Counted from the stretch's first letter, positions 52,969 through 62,300 are shown. The stretch is 64,000 bases of DNA from Verrucomicrobia subdivision 3 bacterium UBA693 (GCA_002298785.1 DBMR01000059.1:62001-126000), one strand, 5' to 3'. A program made the numbers and translations. The notes: generated from the letters alone by a model not told the origin.

Positions 52969-54180
52969 TTAATCTGCCAGCAAACGGTGGCAATACCACA
53001 GCATCCGCGGCAGATGAAACGGGCCTTTCCAGTGGCTGCCCTTCAAGGTGGAGGAGGCGCTCCCATCACGCCGGAGGTATCCGTACCATTCGCCGAATTG
53101 GGCGTCGGAGAAATGTTTGAAGCTCCAGTCGTGCACCGCCTGGTGCCATCGGGCGTATTTGGAGTCTCCGGTTAGTTTCCACGCCAGCAGGGTGGCGATG
53201 ATCGCTTCATTATGCGGCCACCAGAACTTCATTTCGTGCCAGTATTCCTGGACCGGTAGATTCTTCACGTCGCGAAAGTAGAAGAGCCCGCCGTAATCCT
53301 GGTCCCAGCCGCGTTCCCACATCCAATCCAGGATCGTGGTGCCCAGATGGATGAGCCGTTGATCATTTCGCCAGCGCCCCTCGTGCATTATGAACCAGGC
53401 GCATTCGAGTGCGTGTCCGGGATTAAGCAGTCGCCCGTCAAAGTGATCGAGCGGTTGCCCGCCTGGCGCAACCACTTCCATCAGAGCTCGCAATTCCGGC
53501 TTCAAAAAGTCCCGCTCGATCTCCGCAATCGAGAAGTTGATCCATTCGGAACAGGTGCGACCGCTTATGGATATGTCCCCTAAGTGGGTGCGGAGTTCCT
53601 GGGCGGTGACAATCCCGATCATGTGTGCGCCGATACCCTTTTGTGGCCGGGAATCTTCGAACTTGGGAGGCATCACTCCGGGGGTAAAGCTATGGCGAAG
53701 GTAGGTCTCGAAGTATCGGACCGATTCACCGGCGGCACGTTCGTCTCCTGTGGCTTTGGCCAGGGCGGCGCTGGCGATCGCCGCGAAGCTTTCGCTGAAA
53801 ACATAACGCCGCATACGCAGTGGTTGGCCATCGCGCGTCACCAGGAAGAACAGTTTACCGCTGGACGACATGCAATGGGCACGAAGAAAATCCTGGCAAC
53901 TTCGCGCCGCGCCCAACCATTCTGCGCGCTGGTCCACCGTATTATAGAGAGTCGCGAACATCCAAGCCGCGCGCCCCTGGAACCAGACCGATTTATCCGT
54001 ATCCACCACCGTACCGTCACGATCCAGTGAGGTCAGGATGCCGCCATGCTCCCGATCCATCCCGTGCCGCATCCAAAAGGGCACAACATCAAGGAGCAGG
54101 GTGTTGCGGTAAAGGTCCGCAAGCATTTTCCTGCCCGGTTCAGTTTCCAACGGGCAGAGCGTGTCCGGATTGGTGCTCAC
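52969..54180 (-). CDS. N-acylglucosamine 2-epimerase (AGE) family protein
   Basis: Converts N-acetylmannosamine to N-acetylglucosamine in the cytoplasm, the step after sialic-acid lyase. Its 403 residues form an (alpha/alpha)6 barrel: VPFWMRHGMDREHGGILTSLDRDG, KSVWFQGRAAWMFATLYN, RRYVFSESFAAIASAALA, LLNPGHALECAWFIMHEG, and the C-terminal FWWPHNEAIIATLLAWKLTGD, in outline. NPGHALE and the late His-containing FWWPHNE carry residues used in catalysis by renin-binding-protein AGE. The GTG start overlaps the sialidase stop by 4 bases (GTGA). Last gene of the sialic-acid operon. Cellobiose epimerase is an alternative on sequence alone; context decides for AGE. Confidence 0.88.
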   Translation of the reverse strand: MSTNPDTLCPLETEPGRKMLADLYRNTLLLDVVPFWMRHGMDREHGGILTSLDRDGTVVDTDKSVWFQGRAAWMFATLYNTVDQRAEWLGAARSCQDFLRAHCMSSSGKLFFLVTRDGQPLRMRRYVFSESFAAIASAALAKATGDERAAGESVRYFETYLRHSFTPGVMPPKFEDSRPQKGIGAHMIGIVTAQELRTHLGDISISGRTCSEWINFSIAEIERDFLKPELRALMEVVAPGGQPLDHFDGRLLNPGHALECAWFIMHEGRWRNDQRLIHLGTTILDWMWERGWDQDYGGLFYFRDVKNLPVQEYWHEMKFWWPHNEAIIATLLAWKLTGDSKYARWHQAVHDWSFKHFSDAQFGEWYGYLRRDGSASSTLKGSHWKGPFHLPRMLWYCHRLLAD

Positions 54181-55352
54181 GGTTGGGATTTGAGTGATTT
54201 GGCCAAGTCATCCAACTCCTTGAGCTTTAAGCGCACGCTGACGATGTACGGCTGCTGTTGATCGGTCCAATGACCATAGGTGGTAGTCACGAATGTGCCG
54301 TCCGGGAGCAATTCCACCCCGGGATAGGCACAGTCCGCACGTTGCGTGTTGTGCATCAAGCGCACGCGGTATTGGCCTTCGGTGCCTTTGATAATATCTT
54401 CATAGCGACCGACCCAAGCGACCCAATCGCCTTTGGTGCCCGACTCGAGGGTGGTGTCGCGAAACGAAATAAACAGTCTTCCATCCGGGCTGTATTTGCC
54501 GCAATGCCGGTCCCCGGTTAGCGCTCCTGGCAATTCACGCGGATCGCTCCAGGTGCGGCCTTCGTCATTCGAGAAGATCACATGGGAATTCTTTCGTCGC
54601 GCATTCTCGCGCAAGAGCACCGCCATTTGTCTTCCGTCGGGCGAACGGATGCAGCCTGGTTCGCAGAGGTTTACGACTGCATTGCTGTAGATCGGGCGAG
54701 GCGTGCTCCAGTTCAGGCCTCCATCGCTGGAGGTTGTCTGATAAAGCGTGAACAGGGGTGGGGTTTGTTTGATCGGGTTGGCAGAGAAGTAACGCCCGTC
54801 ATCGTGGAACATTGCCAGGTATTGTCCCTTTCCTGTCTTCAAGGGTTCAACAAATCCCATCACGACAATGCCGCCCCAATCCCCGGCGGGTTTGAGTTCG
54901 CTCCAGGTGGCACCGTCATCATCGCTCACTGCCAGCCGTGCCGGGTAAAGACCAGACCAGAGAATCAGACGCCGTTTTCCCGCGGGATCGATGACCTGAT
55001 GCAGGGTCGGAGTTTCGAGGCTGGTTTCCCAGGACTTGGGCGTCGGCAATCGGCCGCTCCAGGTGAGTCCTCCGTCGGTGCTGCGTTTGTAGATAATCGG
55101 TCCTTTGCCGTGGCCTTTGGGATAGACGCAGAGGATAGTTTTGCCGTCTTCCAGCAACACCGTGGTGGGGTGTCCGAGATATTGTCCCGGCTCACGGTCG
55201 ACGACGACCTGGCGATTGGTTTGGCTGGACAGATCCAGCACTGGCAGGGTATAGCCGCGCAAGGGTGTTTGTGCGGATGCACCCATTCCAAATAGCGTTA
55301 CGGCCAGCACAATGGCGAATTTGCTTCCGACTTGTGATATTCGTCTATTCAT
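54177..55352 (-). CDS. Secreted exo-alpha-sialidase-like beta-propeller protein
   Basis: A 391-residue exported six-blade propeller. A signal peptide spans residues 9-27 (FAIVLAVTLFGMGASA). Four Asp-boxes are clear: STDGGLTW, SDDDGATW, SSDGGLNW and SNDEGRTW. CEPGCIRSPDGRQMAVLLRE and the C-terminal HNTQRADCAYPGVELLPDG supply Glu/Arg and Tyr/Glu-type active-site positions. The usual YRIP/FRIP arginine motif appears as YLGHP, so classic sialidase activity is not certain. It could release sialic acid from host or algal glycans in the periplasm. It starts 33 bases after the lyase gene stop. Confidence 0.78.
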   Translation of the reverse strand: MNRRISQVGSKFAIVLAVTLFGMGASAQTPLRGYTLPVLDLSSQTNRQVVVDREPGQYLGHPTTVLLEDGKTILCVYPKGHGKGPIIYKRSTDGGLTWSGRLPTPKSWETSLETPTLHQVIDPAGKRRLILWSGLYPARLAVSDDDGATWSELKPAGDWGGIVVMGFVEPLKTGKGQYLAMFHDDGRYFSANPIKQTPPLFTLYQTTSSDGGLNWSTPRPIYSNAVVNLCEPGCIRSPDGRQMAVLLRENARRKNSHVIFSNDEGRTWSDPRELPGALTGDRHCGKYSPDGRLFISFRDTTLESGTKGDWVAWVGRYEDIIKGTEGQYRVRLMHNTQRADCAYPGVELLPDGTFVTTTYGHWTDQQQPYIVSVRLKLKELDDLAKSLKSQP

Positions 55353-55385
55353 AAATTGAGTGTGAATTGCAGCTCGCGGTTCGGG

Positions 55386-56327
55386 TTATGGGCAGCCGGG
55401 ATTCGAGCGTTTTGGTTCAAGCCAGTCAAAGAAACCCAATTTTTCGAGGCCTTCTTTGAGTTTTGAAATGTCGGTCGGCGACAAGTTCGTGTTGGGCAGG
55501 CGTGCCGGGCCGACATTTACGCCGAGTATTCGCATGACCGCCTTGGCGGCGCCCAGGTATCCGAAACTGGCCAGCAAATTGATCAATTGCACGGAACGGA
55601 ACTGTTCGAGTCGAGCGGCGGCCAATTCGTTGGTAGCGAGACTTGCCTGCAACCGTTGATAGATCGGCGCAGCAAAGTTGTAGCTGCTGCCCACCGCGCC
55701 TCGGGCGCCGAGCGCGAGCGCTCCCAACAGGAACTCATCCACACCCCAGGGAATGTCGAAGCGACCGCCCTCCTGGTGCAGGCACATTTGGAATGATGCG
55801 AGGTCGTAGTTCGTGAACTTGATGCCGTTGAGCGTGGGGACTCGAGTGGAGGCCAGGCTGAGGAAGCCTGGCATGGATAAGCTGACGTTGGTTAAGGTGG
55901 GAATATCGTAGAAATAGAAAGGCGTGCCGGGAGCCGCTGCCGCGATCTGCTCACACCACATCACCAGATCCGGCAAAGTGCGCGGCTTGAAATAGGATGG
56001 AGCCAAGGCTGATATCGCCAGCGCCCCATGCTTTTCGGCGTGCGCCGCGAGTTCTTTCGCGTCCAACAGGTTATTGGAACCAACGTGCACGACCACTCGC
56101 AACGGACTGCCCTGAGTGACTGCGATCCATCGCTCGGTCATCCGCAGGCGCTCAGAAGTGGTTAGTGAATGGCTTTCGCCGGTGCTGCCGCAAATAAACG
56201 CGGTGGTGATGCCTTGGTCGAGCAAGTGAGCGGCTTGTCGTTCCACCACCTCAAGTTTCAGAGCGCCATCTTCCGAGAACGGCGTGTGGGTTGCCGCGAC
56301 CAATCCTTTAAGTTCGATCTTTTGCAT
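55386..56327 (-). CDS. nanA: N-acetylneuraminate lyase-like (DHDPS/NAL family) aldolase
   Basis: Class I aldolase that splits N-acetylneuraminate into N-acetylmannosamine and pyruvate. The 313-residue TIM barrel has carboxylate-binding GSTGES (47-52), the tyrosine region YFYDIP (Tyr140), and the Schiff-base lysine Lys170 in NGIKFTN. PSYFKPRT resembles the sialic-acid-specific loop of NanA. 4-Hydroxy-tetrahydrodipicolinate synthase is ruled against by the FYFYDIP sequence and by neighbours: a mutarotase-like protein, transporter, sialidase-like protein and AGE epimerase in one operon. It begins 16 bases after the transporter stop. Confidence 0.88.
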   Translation of the reverse strand: MQKIELKGLVAATHTPFSEDGALKLEVVERQAAHLLDQGITTAFICGSTGESHSLTTSERLRMTERWIAVTQGSPLRVVVHVGSNNLLDAKELAAHAEKHGALAISALAPSYFKPRTLPDLVMWCEQIAAAAPGTPFYFYDIPTLTNVSLSMPGFLSLASTRVPTLNGIKFTNYDLASFQMCLHQEGGRFDIPWGVDEFLLGALALGARGAVGSSYNFAAPIYQRLQASLATNELAAARLEQFRSVQLINLLASFGYLGAAKAVMRILGVNVGPARLPNTNLSPTDISKLKEGLEKLGFFDWLEPKRSNPGCP

Positions 56328-56343
56328 GATTTGTATTCAGTGA

Positions 56344-57570
56344 CTATCCAAGTTCCATTTCGCGCTGGGGTTTGAGCGCCAGCAGCAACAGGGCGGCGAC
56401 TCCAAGACCTGCGGCAGCGATTTGAAAAACCACAGCCAGGTTGATGTGCGCGTCGCGCAGCGCGCCGCTCAGGTAAATCGTGGCTCCGCCGACCAGACAA
56501 CTCAGGCAATTCATTAGGCCATATCCAGTCGCACGGTAGCGCGCATCGACGATCTGGCAGAGGACCGGCATCATATTTGCATCCGAGCATCCGCGAGCCA
56601 CACCAAAGACCATCAGGCACGCCAGGGCGACCGGCAGGGCGTTTACCGTCACCGCGCAGAACAGCGCGGGTGCGGCAGCCAGAAATCCGATGAACGGGAC
56701 CAGGAGCCGGCCCTTGATGTTCCCTCGACTCCAGGCATCCGCCCAATAACCTCCGATCAGAATCCCGCCAAACGAGGCAACCTGCACATAAGCTGTGGCA
56801 GAGAGACCGGCGCGGCCCAGGCCAAGGTGGTATTGCTCGCGCAGGAACGTCGGCAGCCAACCATTGATACCCCAGTAGGCCAGGGCCAATAAACCGACGT
56901 GGGCTAAAAGAGCAAGGAATGACTTTTGCCTCAACAAGCCGCCAAGTACTTGCAGGGCCGGTGAGTGATGTTGTGCAACTTGCCGCCGCTTGTCGCCCGG
57001 AGCATCCCTGAGGCCGGCGACCAAGACCAGCGCGTACAGCACACCCACGGCGCCAAAAAGGCTGAAGGCAGTTTGCCAGCGGTGATGTTCGGCAATGTAC
57101 CCTCCAAGGCCCCCCAACGCCGCTCCGGCATACACGCCGCTCATGTGGATCCCAGTCGCCAGCGATCGGGTGGAACCCCGATGATAATCTGCGATTAATG
57201 CCAAGGCTGCGGGAATGTAACAGGCCTCGCTCACACCCATAAGAGCCCGGGCTAGCAACAATTGCTCAAAACTGGTAGCGTGACCGGTAAGCCAGGTGAC
57301 CGCGGACCAAACAAAAAGGCTCGCCAGGATAACACGGGAGCGACCTGTCCGATCCGCCAGAAAACCGGCCAGGGGGCTCACCACTGCGTACACCCAGAGA
57401 AAAACCGAGGTCAACAACCCAAACTGTGCCTCGGTCATTGGTATGGTGGCCTGCACGCCATCGCGCATGGTGGTGATCATCAGCCGATCCAGATAATTCA
57501 GGCAGGCTACCAGCCACAGCAGAGCGACCATCAGCCAAGCGCGTGGCAGCGGTTTTTCGACACTGCTCAT
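56344..57570 (-). CDS. MFS transporter, putative sialic-acid importer
   Basis: A 408-residue, twelve-segment inner-membrane symporter of the anion:cation symporter branch. LLWLVACLNYLDRLMITTM, the loop-2/3 motif GFLADRTGRSRVI, and RALMGVSEACYIPAALALI are typical. Members carry glucuronate, phthalate or sialic acid; context selects sialic acid. I start at the ATG at 57570 (SSVEKPLPRAW), which overlaps the stop of the kelch gene by 4 bases. An ATG at 57603 lies inside that gene. Co-transcribed with the lyase. Confidence 0.88.
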   Translation of the reverse strand: MSSVEKPLPRAWLMVALLWLVACLNYLDRLMITTMRDGVQATIPMTEAQFGLLTSVFLWVYAVVSPLAGFLADRTGRSRVILASLFVWSAVTWLTGHATSFEQLLLARALMGVSEACYIPAALALIADYHRGSTRSLATGIHMSGVYAGAALGGLGGYIAEHHRWQTAFSLFGAVGVLYALVLVAGLRDAPGDKRRQVAQHHSPALQVLGGLLRQKSFLALLAHVGLLALAYWGINGWLPTFLREQYHLGLGRAGLSATAYVQVASFGGILIGGYWADAWSRGNIKGRLLVPFIGFLAAAPALFCAVTVNALPVALACLMVFGVARGCSDANMMPVLCQIVDARYRATGYGLMNCLSCLVGGATIYLSGALRDAHINLAVVFQIAAAGLGVAALLLLALKPQREMELG

Positions 57571-58631
57571 GGCGAAGTTGGCCCCTCCATTCGCATCATC
57601 CATACTTCAGGCGAGCGCACCCCCGGACGCAGTTCGCCGCTTGGGAAAACATACGCACCGTTCCACGCTACGGTCGGAAGCGTGGCCCTCGATGCGGGCA
57701 CTTGTCCGAGGATTAACCATTTCTCAGTTTCCAGGTGAAAAGCCAGGATCCCGCGTGGAAAGCCGGGATGCTTCTCCGCGGGCGAAAATCCTGCCAAGGA
57801 TCCATCGTCACCTCCGACGAGCAAAAGCATGCCGCCGGCGGTCGGAGCAGGGGACGGTGCGGCCACGCAAGGTCTGGGTAGGTCGTTCAATCGTTGCCAG
57901 TTCTTTCCTGGAATATATCGCCAGGCGTCGCGCAGCAGGACGCGCTTCACCTTTGTGCCCTCGCGTCTTAGCGCCGCACCACCGAACAAGTAAAAGGCGT
58001 CGCTGGTCGCCCCGGCGACAGCTAGAATCCTGGGCTCACCGGGACAAGGTGGTAACTCTTCCCATTTGGGCTCGATTTGCGCCAGATTCAAGGCAAAGAA
58101 TCGATTGAGCGCAGTTTGCTCGCCCGGTCGGTCGGAACCACCACATAGAAGGGCTTTCGACCCCAGCATTGCCCCCGCGCCGTTGGCCACGGGCACCGGC
58201 AATGGCTTCAGCGATTGTATTCGCAAACCCTCGTTTGAGAGTGTCATGAGGAAGGACTCGGCAAAGTGTTGCGCCGCGTCGCTGCCCCCGGCGCATAGCA
58301 CTCCGCGCGGCGTGGTCAGTGAAAGGCCATAAGCGAGAGCGCGCGGCAGTTTGCCGACGATACGCCAGGGTTGGTTTGGTTTATCAAGCGCGTAAACCGT
58401 ATCGTGCCAGACTTTTTGCCCGCTATCCCAAGGCATTTTCTCAGGAAAATTCGCTCCTCCCGCTACCAAGAGCGTGCCTTTGGTGATCCCGGCAAAAGCT
58501 CCCGCCACGCCGTTGGTGTCTGGCAGTGGAGCCAATGGAGACCATTGCAGCTTGGGCTCCCCAGCGGCGGCGAGCAGTTGGGCGCCGGCCAGGGTTGACG
58601 TGGCGATCATGACCAGGGTTCGATCAAACAT
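57567..58631 (-). CDS. nanM: Kelch-repeat protein, N-acetylneuraminate mutarotase-like
   Basis: Likely periplasmic mutarotase that speeds conversion of alpha- to beta-sialic acid before uptake. A signal peptide covers residues 1-23 (ATSTLAGAQLLAAAG). The 354-residue propeller contains kelch-type blades with GG and W landmarks: AGGANFPEKMPW, GVLCAGGSDAAQHF, ALLCGGSDRPGEQ, FYLFGGAALRREG, MLLLVGGDDGS. PLPDTNGVAGAFAG near the start matches the opening blade of NanM. First gene of the operon, preceded by 217 bases holding its promoter and a candidate operator. Confidence 0.82.
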   Translation of the reverse strand: MFDRTLVMIATSTLAGAQLLAAAGEPKLQWSPLAPLPDTNGVAGAFAGITKGTLLVAGGANFPEKMPWDSGQKVWHDTVYALDKPNQPWRIVGKLPRALAYGLSLTTPRGVLCAGGSDAAQHFAESFLMTLSNEGLRIQSLKPLPVPVANGAGAMLGSKALLCGGSDRPGEQTALNRFFALNLAQIEPKWEELPPCPGEPRILAVAGATSDAFYLFGGAALRREGTKVKRVLLRDAWRYIPGKNWQRLNDLPRPCVAAPSPAPTAGGMLLLVGGDDGSLAGFSPAEKHPGFPRGILAFHLETEKWLILGQVPASRATLPTVAWNGAYVFPSGELRPGVRSPEVWMMRMEGPTSP

Positions 58632-58821
58632 CCGTGGCTTTGCTTTCGGGTGATGGGTTTGTGCTCAGCAGGATACCGGCTCAAGTTGGATTCGGCATCT
58701 TCGAAATGGGGTGTGCGTTCGGCAACATCCTGATACTTGGCAGAAGTGGTCATGATTCATTGCTGCGTCGTTACGGCAGAATCTTGCCGGGGAACGGCCC
58801 ATGGACAAAGTGGAAACCGCT

Positions 58822-58838
58822 TGTCTTATTTGCAGACA
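58822..58838. promoter_or_regulatory. Candidate operator upstream of the sialic-acid operon
   Basis: A perfect inverted repeat TGTCT (58822-58826) and AGACA (58834-58838) is separated by seven A/T-rich bases. It lies between the regulator stop codon and the nanM-like start, where a dimeric GntR-type repressor could act. There is no supporting copy elsewhere in the window. Confidence 0.35.
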
Positions 58839-58848
58839 GGCACTAACG

Positions 58849-59928
58849 CTAGCCCAGGGTCTCGCCACTGATAAACCGGGGCATCAGCCGAATGGGTTCC
58901 TGGGTCACCCGCCCATTCTGGGCGATGCCCAGCACGAGTCGGGAGAGCTTTTGCGCAAAGGGCACCGGTTCGGAGGAATAGCGGGCTACGGAGGGAACCA
59001 TATGCTCTAGGAAAGCGTCTGTATCTCGGGCAATCAAAGCCACATCCCCGGGCAGGCGGATGCCACGCCGCAGCGAGTGTCCAAGGGTGGTCAAGGCATG
59101 CATGGGACGCGACACCAGCAGGGCGGTGGGCGGACGTTGGGAGCGAAACAGCTTGTCCAGGCAAGTGCAGATCCCGGGGACGGTACCGTCGTGCCGGACA
59201 ATTTTGGCCTCGATTTCAGCGGTTTGGGTGACAGGAATCGCCTGGAGAAATCCTTGCTCACTTTCCAGTTCGCCACCGGTCCCGGTTTCCGGGTTTAAAA
59301 GCACCAGTCGGTGGTGCCCCCTGGAGAGAAAGAGTCCTGCCGCATGGCGGCAGGCGGCTCGGTAATCTGTATCCAGGGAAGGCAATTCGATGCCGGGATG
59401 CCGCGACCCGGTGATGACACAGGGTAGTTCCTGGGCGGCAAAGTGCTTCTGCATTTGGCGGGTGCTGCAATAAAGCACCCAGGTCATGGCTTGCTGGCTT
59501 TCCGTCAATTGCTGCAAGGCATGAGCACTTTTCGCCGCGTACGCGGCTTGGTGCACTTGGATATCAAGGTACAGGCCATGATCTCCCAGTTGCTCACGCA
59601 ATGCATCCATCCAATACACTGTGAAGGCCGGCAACGACTGCAAGGGGGCAGGGGTGAGCAGAATTACCCGATTACCGGCCGTGAGGTTTTTATTTGCTCT
59701 CTGCGAAACAGTAATTTCGCGACGACGTCCCTGGCTGGTTTTCAGCCAGCCTTCGCGTTCGAGCTGCGCCAGAGCAGCCCTCAAGGTAACACGGCTCACC
59801 CGAAGAGCTTTGGCTAGCTCATGCTCTCCGGGCAGCCATCGGCGCCACCGACCGGCTCGCATTTCTTCCAGCAGGATGCGCGTCGTTTGGCTGACCAACG
59901 AGGAGCGCTGGGGAAGATTTGCCAGCAC
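58849..59928 (-). CDS. GntR-type winged-helix regulator with LacI-type sensor domain
   Basis: A 359-residue transcription factor of the AraR architecture. The GntR winged helix occupies about residues 8-75 (WLPGEHELAKALRVSRVTLRAALAQLEREGWL in outline). The remainder is a periplasmic-binding-protein-like effector domain: DYRAACRHAAGLFLSRGHHRLVLL, RPPTALLVSRPMHALTTLGHSL and LPGDVALIARD are LacI/PurR-type features. It probably senses a sugar and controls the downstream nan genes. The GTG start lies 5 bases after the sugar-isomerase gene stop, so it may be read from the same transcript. Confidence 0.88.
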   Translation of the reverse strand: MLANLPQRSSLVSQTTRILLEEMRAGRWRRWLPGEHELAKALRVSRVTLRAALAQLEREGWLKTSQGRRREITVSQRANKNLTAGNRVILLTPAPLQSLPAFTVYWMDALREQLGDHGLYLDIQVHQAAYAAKSAHALQQLTESQQAMTWVLYCSTRQMQKHFAAQELPCVITGSRHPGIELPSLDTDYRAACRHAAGLFLSRGHHRLVLLNPETGTGGELESEQGFLQAIPVTQTAEIEAKIVRHDGTVPGICTCLDKLFRSQRPPTALLVSRPMHALTTLGHSLRRGIRLPGDVALIARDTDAFLEHMVPSVARYSSEPVPFAQKLSRLVLGIAQNGRVTQEPIRLMPRFISGETLG

Positions 59929-59933
59929 GCCAC

Positions 59934-60797
59934 TCAGAATTTCACGGTCTCAAGATACTTCAGGCTGACGGGTAATTGATTTACCACCGAGGGAGATTCG
60001 TCTTCGATAAAGTACCACTTGACCCCAGCCGCCTTCGCCGCCTTTAGAATGGCAGGCATATCCATCAGGCCGGTGCCCAGGGCGACGTCGTTGCTGACAT
60101 CGGTGTGGCCTGTGAGCGCGCCGCGTTCGGTGCCTTTCTTCATATCCTTGAGGTGCACCAATTCCCAACGTTTTCCGTACTTCTTGAAGAGCTGTACCGG
60201 GTCCTGGTTGGGGAATACCACCCAGAAGATATCCATTTCGTAGAATACCAGGTTAGGGTCGGTTTCCGCAAAGAGGAGGTCCAGCAAGGTTCCCGTGCCG
60301 TGGGGCTCGAACTCATACCCGTGGACGTGATAAAAGAACTTTAGGCCTTCCTTTTTCAACGCCGCTCCTGCTCGGTTGAAAACCGCAGCCGCTTCCCGGC
60401 AGGTTTTCTCGTCGAATTTGCCATCGTGAGGGATCCAGGCTATGCCGGCGTACTTCAGCTTGAGCGACTTGGCTTCACGAATCACACCAGCGAGATCATC
60501 GCGATACCGTTCGTAGGGGAAATGAGACGCGATGGGGGTGATTCCGCGTTGATCCAGTTGGCGAAGAAATTCCTCGGCGGACATCCCATAGGTGCCGGCA
60601 AGCTCGGCGTAGCGGAAGCCCAGGCTTTTCACCTGGTTAAGAGTTCCGGGCACGTCCGACTTAAATTGGTCGCGCAGGCTATACAATTGCAGACCGATTT
60701 GGCCTTTGAAGCTCGGGCCGATTCCCGCCGGGGCGGCTTCAAGCATAATGGAGCTCGCCAGCAAAACCCCGGTAAGAAGTAGGGTATGAAATTTCAT
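59934..60797 (-). CDS. Exported sugar isomerase/epimerase-like TIM barrel
   Basis: A 287-residue AP-endonuclease-2-type TIM barrel with a signal peptide (residues 1-22, LLLTGVLLASSIMLEA). GQIGLQLYSLRDQF, FRYAELAGTYG, FFYHVHGYEFEP, VFYEMDIFWVVFPNQDPVQL and WELVHLKDMKKG carry the His/Glu/Asp metal ligands of xylose-isomerase-like enzymes. VKWYFIEDES closes the barrel. Exported members are common in Planctomycetota and Verrucomicrobiota, with largely unassigned substrates. It starts 156 bases after the L,D-transpeptidase stop and leads directly into the regulator. Confidence 0.82.
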   Translation of the reverse strand: MKFHTLLLTGVLLASSIMLEAAPAGIGPSFKGQIGLQLYSLRDQFKSDVPGTLNQVKSLGFRYAELAGTYGMSAEEFLRQLDQRGITPIASHFPYERYRDDLAGVIREAKSLKLKYAGIAWIPHDGKFDEKTCREAAAVFNRAGAALKKEGLKFFYHVHGYEFEPHGTGTLLDLLFAETDPNLVFYEMDIFWVVFPNQDPVQLFKKYGKRWELVHLKDMKKGTERGALTGHTDVSNDVALGTGLMDMPAILKAAKAAGVKWYFIEDESPSVVNQLPVSLKYLETVKF

Positions 60798-60953
60798 GCC
60801 TTAGAAATACCATCGATCGCACGCTGATGGAAGCAGAAAGCCGGGGCCGAGGTCCTGGTCTCTAATTACTTGTAACCGCCATTTTTGGCGCGCTGCGGCG
60901 GTGTGAGGTCTTCGACGGATTGGCCGACCACGGGGATTCGTCGTTTTGGTGGC

Positions 60954-62300
60954 TTACGGGGCCACCCGCACCGGCAGCCCAACATACACATATTTGACCA
61001 GCAGTTCGGCGTTCCAGTTAGCCAGTCGAAAACAGCCATGCGATTCCGTGCGCCCGACCTGTTCCGGATTGGGCGTGCCGTGCATGCCGTAACCGGGCTT
61101 GTCCAGGCCGATCCACGCAATGCCCACCGGGTTATTTGGACCTGGGGGCAGGATCAACCGTGAAGTAATCGTGCGCGCTTCCGGCGATTCAGGGAACAAC
61201 TCCGGGTTAAATGTGTAGTTTGGATTTGGGGCGATGGCAGCCACGTGCAGTTCGCCCACGGGACGTTTTTCAACGTAGCGGGCGATGCTGCAAGGGAAGT
61301 GCAGCAGCAGGTTGGTGTTTGCGTCGAAGGCCTCGAGGACTTTTTCCGCCAGCCGGATTTCGATCCAGGCCGCTTTGGTGGTGAAAGGCGGGCAGCACGC
61401 GTCAGGGATTTGCACCTCAACGCCGGCCGTAAGGTTAGTCCAATCCAGACCGGAGTTGAATCGGCGCACCAGGCTGGGGGAGGCATGGCCGCGTTCCGCC
61501 ACCAGTTCCAGGGCCGATTCATAACCCAGGGTGCTTTGTCGGGATTTGCCCAGCCAAGACGGACTAAGAGGTTGCAAACTAGCCAGGTCATTCGTGGTGA
61601 GGATATAGGTGGTGAGGATGGGCCGGGCGAGTCTCAGCTCGCCCCGGGTTGCGACATCCCAATCCCCGGTGGGAGTTAATCCGAGCTGCTTCTGGTAGGC
61701 ACGCAAGGCGCTGCGGGTTTGCGAACCCAGTACACCGTCCAGGGAACCGCTGGAGATTCCCAACCGCTCCAGGGCTACTTGAACCTCGAGAATATCGCGC
61801 GGTTCACGCGGAAAACCCGCTACATTCGTAACGACGGCCGTGGTGGCTCGCTCAGTCAGGGTTGTCGAGGCACTGGCAGTGGGCACATTGGTGGCTGATG
61901 CGGCTCCAGAACGACTGGCATTGGGGGCGCTACGCACCGTCGGTGGATTGGTGGCGGGTCGCTGGGGACTTGGTGCGACCGACCCGGTTGTGCGAGGGAG
62001 GCCGGTTGGTGGTAGGGATTCGATTTTTGCTGTGTTGGTTTTTGCCAAAGATCGGGGTGTTAGCGCCGGTAGATTGGTGTCGCGTCGTAGGATTCGCACC
62101 GAGGTCGAATCTCTCGGCAAATTTGTGCGTGAGCTCGAGGTTTTTGAAGCGGGGGCCTCGGCTTCCGGTCGGCTGAGGGTCTTCCCCGCGTGCCACCAGA
62201 ACCAGATCAATACGATCAGGCAAAACAGCACCAGCAGCCAAAGGTAGGTGGACCCGGCCTGGCCAAGCGATTCCTTCCGTTTGCTCTGGGTGCGGAACAC
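60954..62300 (-). CDS. L,D-transpeptidase (YkuD) with peptidoglycan-binding domain
   Basis: Wall-crosslinking or lipoprotein-anchoring enzyme of the periplasm. The 448 residues have a membrane anchor at about 18-38 (TYLWLLVLFCLIVLIWFW), a Ser/Thr/Pro-rich linker to about 160, a PG_binding_1 domain (VQVALERLGISSGSLDGVLG, TRSALRAYQKQLGL), then the YkuD domain. The catalytic motif MHGTP...SHGCFRL has His421 and Cys423. A LysM-like segment may lie at 245-290. The GTG at 62300 is the start. No wall genes are adjacent, so this is probably a general envelope enzyme. Confidence 0.9.
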   Translation of the reverse strand: MFRTQSKRKESLGQAGSTYLWLLVLFCLIVLIWFWWHAGKTLSRPEAEAPASKTSSSRTNLPRDSTSVRILRRDTNLPALTPRSLAKTNTAKIESLPPTGLPRTTGSVAPSPQRPATNPPTVRSAPNASRSGAASATNVPTASASTTLTERATTAVVTNVAGFPREPRDILEVQVALERLGISSGSLDGVLGSQTRSALRAYQKQLGLTPTGDWDVATRGELRLARPILTTYILTTNDLASLQPLSPSWLGKSRQSTLGYESALELVAERGHASPSLVRRFNSGLDWTNLTAGVEVQIPDACCPPFTTKAAWIEIRLAEKVLEAFDANTNLLLHFPCSIARYVEKRPVGELHVAAIAPNPNYTFNPELFPESPEARTITSRLILPPGPNNPVGIAWIGLDKPGYGMHGTPNPEQVGRTESHGCFRLANWNAELLVKYVYVGLPVRVAP

